From Cristatella mucedo (taxonomy: Eukaryota > Bryozoa > Phylactolaemata > Cristatellidae), in the NCBI GenBank assembly GCA_009760855.2, contig WPIO01000024.1:922501-986500 (forward strand): DNA of 64,000 nt, written 5' to 3'. Positions within the stretch are counted from its first letter, which is position 1. Each line of letters begins with the position of its first letter. The notes under the pieces are model-generated. The model did not search any database. It was not told the origin of the DNA and saw only the letters and a list, made by a program, of their open reading frames with translations. The translations under genes and the position numbers were made by a program. Below are positions 10,275 through 21,900 of the stretch, in pieces.

Positions 10275-12810
10275 GTTAGTAACAGTGGGCTGTTTAAGGC
10301 AAGCTCGTTAAGCTCAATTTTGTTTTACTCTGTACGTATGCATTGCATCCCTCTAATAGCTATAGTTTGGAAACGAGTTGCTGCCTCCTTTGGCCTTGGC
10401 CTCCTTGATCTTATCAGTAGCACTGATCATCATCCCAAATCTCATGCAATGCACAATCTGGTATGATAGTTTGCTGTTGCTGTTTTTTTACCGGTTATAA
10501 TAATAATAATAATAATATTGCACTTGATAAAGCGCCCTCAGAGAACTGAATCTCTTTCTAGGCGCTTTACATTTGCTGCAAAGTGATATGCAATAGAATA
10601 GTAAGTAAAATCGTGCTTGAAAAACAAACAAAATGAATAATGTGGTTAGGGGTGACATGCACAGGGTCAGCATGCAAATGTGGTTAGTGGCAGCATGCAC
10701 AGTGTCAGCACGCATAAGCACATCAAGGACGAATCACAGGGACCCACTAAATGCTGTCCTAAATAGGTGTGTTTAAGTTTCTTTTAAATGTCCTTAACAA
10801 GTACCACGTAGTGCCGCTTGAATTTTGTATTTTCCAAAAGCATTAGCATTTGTGAGTGGATGAATGTCTTTGCAATAGCTTTAGTCTGTGGGGGTTCTTT
10901 AATGTTGTGTGTTTTTTCGTGCCAGGAAAATGCAGGTGGATAATAGCCAATTGCCAATCCGGCGTCAGTTGAGGGAGATGCAGCAAATAGGTATCGAGGC
11001 TGCTGCAGGGTCGAGATCACCTAGGACCGGCACAGGACGCGTGAAGCCTTCAGTGGCCACAGATGATGCTGTGAAACAGCCGTCAGCCAAGACTGATCGT
11101 TTTGTGACCAGCAGCAGCCTTATCGAAAGGCTGCGCCGTCTCTCCGCAGCCAGCCCCGAGGAGTATGGAAGCTATGCACCACGAGAGCATCGGCAGCCAG
11201 ACGATGGCATTGCTCCGCAACCTGAGCAAGAATTTTCAAGCAATGGGTGGGTCAGCCGGCTGTAATATTTAATGTCTCTTGACTTCATGCTACTTTCGGG
11301 TAGCCCTGTCTAATCTTCTTTTTACCATGGGCTTATTGCTTGTAGCATGCAGCGGATGGATTCACGCAAAAAACAACGTGGGAAGGCTGTGTTTGACCTT
11401 GGCGATTTCAACCAAAGAAATGATGCCACAGTTGCTTCACTAGACCACTCTCGGTCTGGGTATGTGCTTCACCCTCCTGCTGTCAACCCAGATGCATTTT
11501 CGGAAATGAATCGATCATGCTCTGCATTGTCAGGCCCATTTTGTTGTGTGATCATGCCCTTCACATGCTTATCGTTTCGCATACGTCTAGTTTGCATCAT
11601 ATTCCACTTGAATTGTCACCTCGGGGTAACCAGCAAGGGATGACTGCTTTGAGGCGACCACGAGCGATCGATCGACACCCGTCTGACGGGCAACGTGCTG
11701 CCCTCGGATTCTCAGGCAAAATGGATGCAGCCGCTTCATCTCGTCCAACCGGCAGCACTGTGGACTCGTCTTCATTCGCCTCTGATGGAAGGGCCAACTT
11801 GGCACGTGATGGCAGCGTTACAGGCAGGCTGCGAAGGCTGGCACTGGGAAGCTATGCTGACCAGAGTAAGCCTCAGATGACTTCAGCTAATGATGATCTT
11901 GGCACTCACGCTGACATTCAGGGCAATCACTTAGGGTAGGTGGATGGCTTACCCTGTCTTGCCTCCCCCACTTGCTGAGCTTTGCTTTTCTCGTTCCTGC
12001 TTTCTAATCGTTGGCTGTACATCCAGGCAGTCGGCACAGCCTGAGAGGTTGGTTGCAACAGCCGGTAGGCCTGCCACATCGAAATTGACTGCCGAGTTGA
12101 GCAGACAGTCAGTGGGCAAGAAAGCGGTGCAGCAGGCCTATGCCTCTGTGTCTGATCAAAGTGTGGTGTCGGACCTCGAGCAGCAAGAAGATGCTTTCGA
12201 CAGCACCCAACAAGAGATCGTCACCAGGGACAACACGGAGGTGGCAGACAATCCTGGCTTGCCGAGAATCAAGGCTCAGATCATAGATTGGCAGAATGAA
12301 ACAATCGACAAGGTGGTTCATCACCTGAAGACATCCGTGCTATTCCAGAATGGTAGGCTTGCCGGTGTGCGATCCTTCCCATTACTTTGCTAGTACTCTT
12401 GGTCTCACCGAAACTTACCTACCTGCCATATTTAGCTGGAGAACTGGGTCTCGGCCTGTACATGTAGGTGTGTGCATGTGATATTCTTTGAATAAATACT
12501 GTCAAAAGACTTTCTTTGTGAAGTCGAAAGCTTAATAAATTATATAACCGATGCTATTCCTTGTATCAATGAGTAAATTATCTATTTCACGTGTAAGCTT
12601 AAGCACTGCTTTTGCAAAGATTAAATATGAAGTATGCATTAATAAAAAATCACAAACCAATAGCAAGCCTCGTTGGTTGTTTTCGGATTCGTGTAAACTT
12701 AATTCCGATAAAATAGAAGCGTTTTGCAGCTATGGGCTTGTGCCGACTGAATCAGGAGGCCGAGGCAAGTGCTTATTCATTTCCGGAATGGTTGCTGTTT
12801 TGGAAATAGG

Positions 12811-12907
<97 letters not shown>

Positions 12908-15900
12908 CCTGTGCGTGTTGCTGTTTAGCACGGTGCAGTGCCGTCATGTTTGCGATGAACTATACAAAAACTGCTACCAGCAATGCCGTTCGATTCTGCA
13001 TAATTCTCTTTGGCTGTCATTCCCTAACGAACCATACTTCATTTGAGATTAGATATCCTGGAACAAAATTAGATGCCTAGCCCGAGAAGATGGCATATTG
13101 GTTGATCCATGGGTTGCTTGCCTTTTTAAATGCATAGCTGTTTGCTCTTGCTTGGTTGTTAGCTGAACATTTTCCAGTTCTGCCACTATACATTTGCTTG
13201 TGTGGTGGTTACAGACTCACAGTCAGAGGACTTGACAATCAGATGACATCCTGTTGTGTTAATGCTCTTCGATGGTGCTGAAAATAGCATTTAGATAGTG
13301 TCAGCTGTGTATCGGCTGGGCTAGAAGGATTTTGCGTTTCTCACTAACGATGGAACCCTCACCCCTCTTCTATGAAGTGTGTGTCAAAGTGTATCGACAG
13401 CTTTTTTGGCCCAATAGAAAGATGTATGTGGGCATTATGGCTGATATTGCTGTGGTGGCTATTCTAGAGTTGTTTTTATGCTTGCCACGACACAAAGATT
13501 CTGTTGTTAATAAATAGATCTTTCTATTAAAGTCTACTCTGGTTTTTATATTTTTTTCAATAGCAGTAGAACGCACCATTTGTTGTGACAAGGATATTTC
13601 TTGTGAACCTAGCGACTTTCCTGTTTTTGTAGATGACCTGCTGGCAGTCAACAAGCCCTATGGTATAGCGAGTCACGGTAAGGATTGCCTTGTCAGCATT
13701 ATGCCTAAGCTTCTGCTGCTGCCACCTATGCTGCTGCTGGCTGTATCGCCCTTGCCGGCTGCTAGCACTGCCACAGTCGCCCACCGGTTATTGATTCAAT
13801 TCAGCTGACACTTCTGTATGTGAGCTGACTTTGTAACTGCAGTGCTTTTAAGGTTCTCGAGTCTTTTTGTGCCCAAGTGCTGGTAATAGCCGTAGCTTCG
13901 TACCTATAGTCATCGTTTTTCGTGACAAAGTCGCATTGGTTGTGGCCTGTAATGTGAGTGCTTGATTTATGCATTAGCATGGTCCTTACCATGTGAGAGG
14001 CTGAGCAAGATGAATAATTTCTATTGCATTCTACCGTGCTGCTGTGTTTTTGCTGCATGCATAGAATCTCGATCCACGTTTTGCATCAGCACAGTTTTGG
14101 CTCTTCAAGAGCTGGCCCATACTTTCGTGATGTCCCGACTAAACTTCTTTAACTTGCTTCTTGCATGCCTGGTTTTAGTACAGAACTCGGCACTTGGGCA
14201 TGTATGTTGTAAACGCCATAACTGTCACACTGCACCCCTTCCTTCACACCTATTTGCAGCTGCTGCCAATCAGGTAGCATATCGGCTTCAAGCTTATGTC
14301 GATTACCTTTAGTTACCTTTATTCTCTTGCTCCGGCCTACCGATTTGAAAAATTTTCACATCAGGCCTCCTGTCGCCCACTCACTTTTCTGACTCAAAAT
14401 TTATTGGCTGTGCCCCTAACTTCAAATCCCTTGGATACCGCGTCTTCAGCTATTATGAGCCTGAAGTCTGGGACTTGCTTCCGACTGACATTGCGTCTTC
14501 TCCTGATTGGATGACTTAGAATTAGAAGCTAAAAACCTACTGGATCCTTCTCAGCATTTACTCTGCGTAATTGAGTCTCTTGCAGTGAGTTGTACCGCAC
14601 ATGGATTGAGATTCGGCTCGCTCAGGGTGCTAAGCAAAGGACAGTAATAATAATATTAGTATTATGATTAGCGAAAGAAGCCAGCCATACCTAGAAGTTC
14701 CCCTCATGCATAGCCAGTATGCAATGGCCTCCTGTTCTATGGTTTTTCCTTTTTCTTGAGCTCAGGTGGACCTGGTATCCACCATTCCATTGCTGCTTAC
14801 CTCCCACAATTGGCATCAGAGCTGAAGCATCAAGGTGATCTCCATCTCGCCCATAGGCTGGATAAGGATACGACAGGAGTTCTTCTGCTGGCAAAGTAAG
14901 CCACAAAAATATTCGTTTGTCTAATCAGCACTAACACTTCCTCATAAGTCCATCCGACCTGAGTGATTGTTATACCTGTCTCTCACAGTGTGTACCTAGT
15001 GCAATGACATTGCATGTTCGAGCCAAGCATGTTGGCCACGTGGTCTCTGTGCCTATACGATGTATCTCCCTACAAAAGGCAATCTGCTTTTCTAGGCAGA
15101 CGGGAATGAATATTTGTTGAAACTTGGGCGGTTCTCTTCCACTAATGCATCACCATCAGTACTGTAACACCACTGCAGTTGCATTAAGTCAGCTTGCGTG
15201 TCTGCTGCTTACTGCTATGCACTGTGCAGTGGGCACCCGGGTTAGTATTCAAAACGGTGTTCATTGTTTATGAAGTGCTGTTTATGAAAGGACTATTTTT
15301 GCATGCCGACTGCCCTTTCATCTCGTGCTATGTCTGTTCCGGACTCGTCGGACTGCCATGCTTGCTGGTCTTGCATTCTCGTCCGGATCAATCTGTACAA
15401 GAACCAAAATATGTATAGCAAGGTCCGGCTGCTCGATCCATATAGCTATTGTTTTGCATGCCAAATGGCTGGATCGTCGGTAGCTGCGATTACTGTGGCT
15501 TCCACATCTGACACTCAAATAAACCGAGCAGCAGTTGAGCGATCATTGCTTGGGATCATTCACATTGTGTGCTGGCAGTTGCCCTCTTTTAGGCGATTAC
15601 TTGATTAAGTCTTACTCAGCTTTGACTGGTCACGAGCTTGTACAGTGCTCCTAGGGAAGGCCTAATTGAACCAGCAGGTTCCTATTGCTTCTGCTACTGC
15701 TTGAAGCTTTGCTGTGACCTACAGCTGCCAGCTACTTGAGTGTCCAATCCAGGCACGGCAGCTGTTTGCCTGCATTCAAAGGTTAGGGAATGAGGTTAAG
15801 TTCTCAAGCTGGCTGCTAAGTGGGAGTTGAACATTTTTCTACACTCCCTTTCATCATGCTTGAGCTAATGTCAGGTCACTGATGCCCTGTTCTGTGCATC

Positions 15901-18900
15901 TGTTTCCCATCATCTCTAGTTTAGTAAATTGCCTGCCCACCACTTGGCTGTAAGTAAGCATCTCGTATATGTTGCCTTTACATGATTTTCCCAAAAAGTT
16001 TTGCAAAAACCTTTGGTCCACTTGGTCAAACCTTTAGGAGTGCATGCATGCACGGTTCACGGCACCGAGGGTAGCTGTAGTAGCAGTGGAGGACATCGCT
16101 CTGCATGTCTTGTTATTCACGTGGATGACTGAAATCACCGCATGCATGGAATCGGCCGGAAGCAGATGATCCAGAATGATCGGTGGTATCACGTGACCAC
16201 ATCATAGACAGTTCTAGACATTTCTACCGTCAGCTATCAATCCTTGTGCTTTCTGTCATTTCATCTCAACCTTTGGTAAATGACAAGCATACTGCTGGTT
16301 GGTGGCACCCATTTTTTATCGCAATGCTAATACAGCCGCCCCATATGTCTGACCAGAAACCACATCCGTATTCTTATGCAGAAAAATTAATATCCTAAAT
16401 GCTCTTGCATTGTATCACTCACTTGTAAAGTCGTGCGATCTTTAATGCACCTACAATTCCCTTTAGCAACCAAGACGATTGTAAAGAGGCACAGTCGAGC
16501 TATCGCAGTGTTAACCCTCGTCCTTACTCTTTTAGTGTTCATGGATCAGTCACGACGTTTTCTCTTTAGTCTCTAGCCGTGTACCTTCATCCTATGCAAA
16601 CACCCGCTCGTCTGGTCTTGCATAGTGTAGTGCTTTAATCTGCACCGTCATCGTTGCGTGTGCATGTGACTGTATTGCTATCGTTCGGCGTTACCTCACT
16701 GTGGCATGGCAGCTGCTGGCTGAATATGACAACCGCATAGGAGTTTGTACCCACCATCAGCAGTATCGTGGCACGTGCTGCATTTAGCTTAAAATCAACT
16801 CTTTCACACTTTACAGGACCCAGTTGGCATCAGTTGCTTTGCAGCGAATGTTTCAGCAGCGACAAGTTGTAAAGACATACTGGGCACTCACCAGGGGAGT
16901 ACCTGAGCCAAAGGAAGGCATCATAGACATACCCCTTGCCGAAGGCACCTGTGATGGACAGTACAGGGTATGTAAGCGTGTAAGCCACGTGATGGAATCG
17001 AGTCACCTGGGAATCAGGGTGCACCTGACACATGTAATATGGTTGAGTTACGATGGTCTGAGGGCGCTTTATCAAGTGCATTATTATTATTATTATTATT
17101 ATGGTGTTTGCCATGCTTTCTCTTGGCTTCTTGTGTGAATGCATGTGCTGCTGCCATATGCAGTGGAGGAGCCATTCTGGCTACGATCAAGGCTAAGGAA
17201 ATTGTGTCTTTTGTTCCACAAGTGATCGGCAGATAGGCACAGATTGAAAGAACAATGGTCTCCACAGTCGTCGCCATGGTGGCCATTTCTTACTCGACAG
17301 AAAATAAAAAATGATAATGTATTTATATTGCATTTAGAGAACTTAATCTCTTTCAAATGACTCTCTCTACACGTGCTGTAAAAGAAGCATGTCAATATCG
17401 TTGATGATTACATGCTCAGCATCAGCATGCATTAGCACACGATGATCAATTCACAAGGATACAGCAAACGCTGTGAGAAGCAAGTGCATTTTGAACATCT
17501 CTTCCAGTGCAGTCACGATCGGTGGACGTCGTGACATCAGTCGGGAGTGAGGTTAAGGCTTTGGGAGCATACGAATGAAAGGCGCGGTCTCCAAAGGATT
17601 TGCGTTTGGTTCGAGGCACAGCTACACGACTTGAGTCAGAAGAGACGTTGGTATGTGACTAGCATGATTAGGAAGTTGTTTTGATAGGTTGCATGGAGCA
17701 AGAGAATGCAGGACCTAAACGTGAGTGATAAAACCTTGAAGTCAGTCAGCTGATTTGGATTTGGAGTCACTGCTTCTGGATTTGGAGTCAGTGTTTTTTT
17801 TGAGAATGTGGTAACTATGATGCATACAACAGACTCGTCGCGCTCCCGAGTTGTGCACCAATTCCAAATGCCTTGTTGCACTGGAAAACCTGCAATGGTG
17901 ACTTACAGAGGCTGAGAAGGGACGTCACAAAGGCATTGACCAACTTGGATGGAGTACCGATGTTTAAGTAGGCCCGAATTGCATAAGTGAAAGTAATAAT
18001 AATAGTAATACATTTCAATAAGCGCCCTCAGAGAACTCTATCTCTTTCTAGGCACTTTACAATTGCTGCAAAGGAAGCACGATCAACTGTGAGTGTCATC
18101 CGAATAGAAACGAAACCCTAGATTGTGCTTGGCGATTATATGGCAAGAACAAGAGTATAATTGTAAGAAAAAAAAAAGGTTGACCAAGCCCCCAGCCTTG
18201 TGTTACAAAATTCTTTTGAGGCTTCTCGGATGACAGTTGCATACAAAAGTGTGACGTCATTGAGGTAATTCGAGCGCCTTCGAACGACACTGGCGTTTCG
18301 TGATAAGTTGTGATATGCTGAATGAACGTTCGGCCTTGGCGATCGACACTGGCAGTGTCAGAATAATTCGTACCAATTTATGCAGTAGGTCAGAGCCGGT
18401 CTTCGCTGGACCGGACTCTGCCAGCATGACTGCAAGAGCAGGAAGTGTCCCAACGGTCTTCGGTGCCGAGTCCGAATCTCTATCTCTGTTGAAGTTGGTA
18501 GGCAGCTGTCTCAGGAGGATCGTTGCTATCGTCAGCAATAGAGCCGGTGGTGCGCTGTCGTTGTGCGACCGGTGCTACTTGTTCTCTATGGAGTCACACT
18601 GACCGGGACATCCCAAAGTCGTTGGCCCTTCCGACACTGTCACCGGGTGTTAGCAAGCTGATGGGTGATGGAACGAGGTGGCATCTGGCAGTCCGACTAG
18701 ACTTGTAACCGTGCAAGCAGCTTCCCCCACCCACCCACCCATCCCCACCCCACCCCGTGCTCTGCTGGGAGACTGAAATGCAAGACTGGTGTGGTTAAAA
18801 TACACCCAGCCATAATTGGGCACCGAAGGCGGCAGCCTGTTGTGAGCCGGTTAGCAGCAGGTTAGGAGGTGGGCAAGCGTCTCACCCAGCGGCAAGCGGT

Positions 18901-21900
18901 CCTCCTGGTTTAAGTTAAAATAACCGTCGAAATCGCTGTATTGCGGACCCTATTGTGTGCCTACAATCGCTAGCGATTTTTCAGACCCTCAAGGCAATCC
19001 TCTACAGCGAAAGATGCAAGCTGCTGGTAGAGTAGCCATAGCAACAGAGCCGAGCAGTCAAAGTTAGACCTAGCTTCTTTTTAGGTGCATGTTCGGTCTC
19101 TTGCCTCTCCCAAAGGGTTGTCCCTTGCATACTTGAGCTACATGCCGAAAACTTGTGCAGTCGTTATTCAATCAGACCCAACTTTTGGTGGCCATTCTGA
19201 GGTTTATCTATTTGCTAGGAATTCTGTCTATATCTTCATCTATTTGCTAGGAAACCGTCGGCTGATAGTATTCTTGCACTTGCCTACCACCCTAGCATCC
19301 TGGTTAGTGTAGCTTTTTTGTCGGCTTACTCTCCAGTTCGTATCATTTGTCAGTGTGGTCGCTTTTAGCTCCAGTTTATTCGGTCCCAGCTGATCTTCCT
19401 GATTACATTTCCCCCTTACCGTTGCTTCAGGCACCCTAGTTAAAACCAACTGTAGCCAAATGCCGCAATCGTGGCTATCAGTGAGAACTGCTTCTTTGCA
19501 GACTGGGGGGCAGCTGCCTTCTGCCCCCTTTTTTGTTTTGCAGCTGATTATGTGTGTGAATATGTTCAGCCGAGCATGCAAGCATGCATGCGTATCTTGA
19601 GTAAAGGGTGTTCACAGAAAAGCAAGGTGCCAGCGCATGGCAAGCGGACTTGACTCGCAGACTTTTACACTGCCTCTTATGTGTGTATGTGTCTCCTCCT
19701 CTCTCCCTCCCTCCCTCTCTATCTGTCTTCATCCCTCCATATCTATTCTATGCTGAGAGCCTGTTCCATACTGTCTTCTCTCCTCACCTCCCCATCTCTT
19801 TGTCTCTCTTCTCTTGCTATATATTCATTCGTGTCTTATGTGGCATTGTAGATGAGGCTGGCACCAAACAGCTCGGGCCACATCGAAGCCGTGACAAGGT
19901 ATAAAGTCTTATCTCATCACGGATCATGTGCTCTGGTCGAAGTTGAACCCATCACCGGTAAATTGTTTACCACGTACTGTAGCTCACTTTAGTAGTCACT
20001 TTGTTGTTATGCTGACCTGCCACAGTAGCATGCGGCTTTTTTGAGTTCCATTTAACTAGTTGAATCCAAGTCTTGTCGACCTCGCATAGCTTCGATATAC
20101 ATCGCAATGCATCCCCGGATGTAAGTAACTACAATTCTAGTTTGTTGGACAGTCTTGCAATCACACTCGTGCATCTTCTGCTATTGATAGCGGCTCGCAC
20201 CACGTGATGCCCTCCACATGAGTACTTACATCCTGCCTTCAGCTCCGGGTAGTGTATCTGGGTCCTCGTGTCCCCGTGGCTTACTCAGATGCTGTGGAAA
20301 AAATTGGAAAACAGTTAGAGTTAGCCAACTGTTGGACATAGGAAGTGCAAATAGGGGTGAGACCTAGTCCACGCTTTCCCTCGACAAACCTTGTGCCGAA
20401 GTCGTCTCTGGTATTGATGATCCTGCACCACCCATTCCAAAGACAAGCTTAGCGGGTAACTGTATCAATAATGCGAGTCTTCGGGTCAGATTTCATCGTC
20501 ACTGGAAGTATACTTACCTTTATAAGAAAGCTGTAATACGACTATTCATGGCCTCCCTCCGCCACACCCGGAAAGCCTTTAGTTACCTGTCGTCCACTGA
20601 GGTATGAACTTGGCACAGGGGAGTGTCACCTGTGCTTATCCTGCTGCCAAATTTTCCTTAAGCTTGCTTACCGGCAAGTAATACCAAAAATAATAATATG
20701 TGTATTGCCCAAAGAGGGCTAAATCTCTTTCTAGATACTTCCCATGGGCCGTAAAGCATGCATTGGCAATTGGATAGTAATAGTGTGTACAATTGCAGCA
20801 AGCCTTAGCATGAAAGACGACTCACGGGACGGAGAAAATACTGCGAGAAACAGGCTGATTTTTATATATGCTTGAAATGACGTCAAGTCTCAGGATGTCG
20901 TGTCATCAGTCAATAGAATTTCTCGGCTTTGGGTTCATAGGAACTGCAGGCATGGTCTCTGAATGGTTTGAGGTTGATTGGAGGCACTGCTAATTGAGCC
21001 AAGTCTGAGAAGTGTGTGGTGTGAGAGGAGGCCTGCAGAGTAAATATTTCTTACACGAGCGCAAAGAGGAAATTTGTGAGGAAAGTTGCAGTAGTTCAGG
21101 CGGGTTTCGCACATGCATAGACTAACTTTGCTGTGATATTCTTGCCTAAGCCTGCTCAAGTACAACAGAAAGTGAATTCAGCTCCTGTCCTATTGGTCGT
21201 GTGTGGAGCTAGCCCATCGAACCGCCCACAGGCTTATGAAAATGCTTTTCAAAGCTTGACTCAACCAAATATGATGCTGTTAATGCAGAATCATTCCTGT
21301 TAATCTTGAAAAAGTTTTTCTGACAAGTTTCTCGATTAGTATGCATTAACTTGCAATTTCCTGGCCATTGTACATGCTCTTGTTCCAAAGCCACCAGCTT
21401 TTGGTGAAATCCGAGAATCACTCTTCGGTTGATTGCTTAATTAAGGATTTTCATCATTCTGTGCACGTGCTGAATGTGTCTTACAGGGGTAAAGCACCAG
21501 ATTCGTGTCCACCTATCATTTGGCTTGGAATCAACAATACTCGGGGATCACAAGTACTCTCACAAGGACAAGATGGCTCCGCAGGTAAGGGTGCATACGC
21601 CTGCCACCCCCAAAGAATGCCACTGCTTTTAGCTATAATAATAATAATAATAATTCACTTGATAAAGCGCCCTCAGAGAACTTAATCTCTCTCTGGGCGC
21701 TTTACATTTGCTGTAAAGTGAAATGCAATGGAATGGTAAGTAAAATCATGCTTGAAAAACAAACGAAATGAATAATATGGTTAGGGGTGACATGCACATG
21801 GTCAGCATGCAAATGTGGTTAGTGGCTTTGTCTGTGCATAAGGTACAATAATGGTAAACTGTAACTGTATCAATAATGCTTTAATACATTTTTATAAACT

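Noticed and set aside
11634-11640. Alternative acceptors for RPUSD4 exon 4 (AG at 11633 or 11637)
   Set aside because: Both lead to early in-frame stops, while the AG at 11590 keeps the phase and the open frame.
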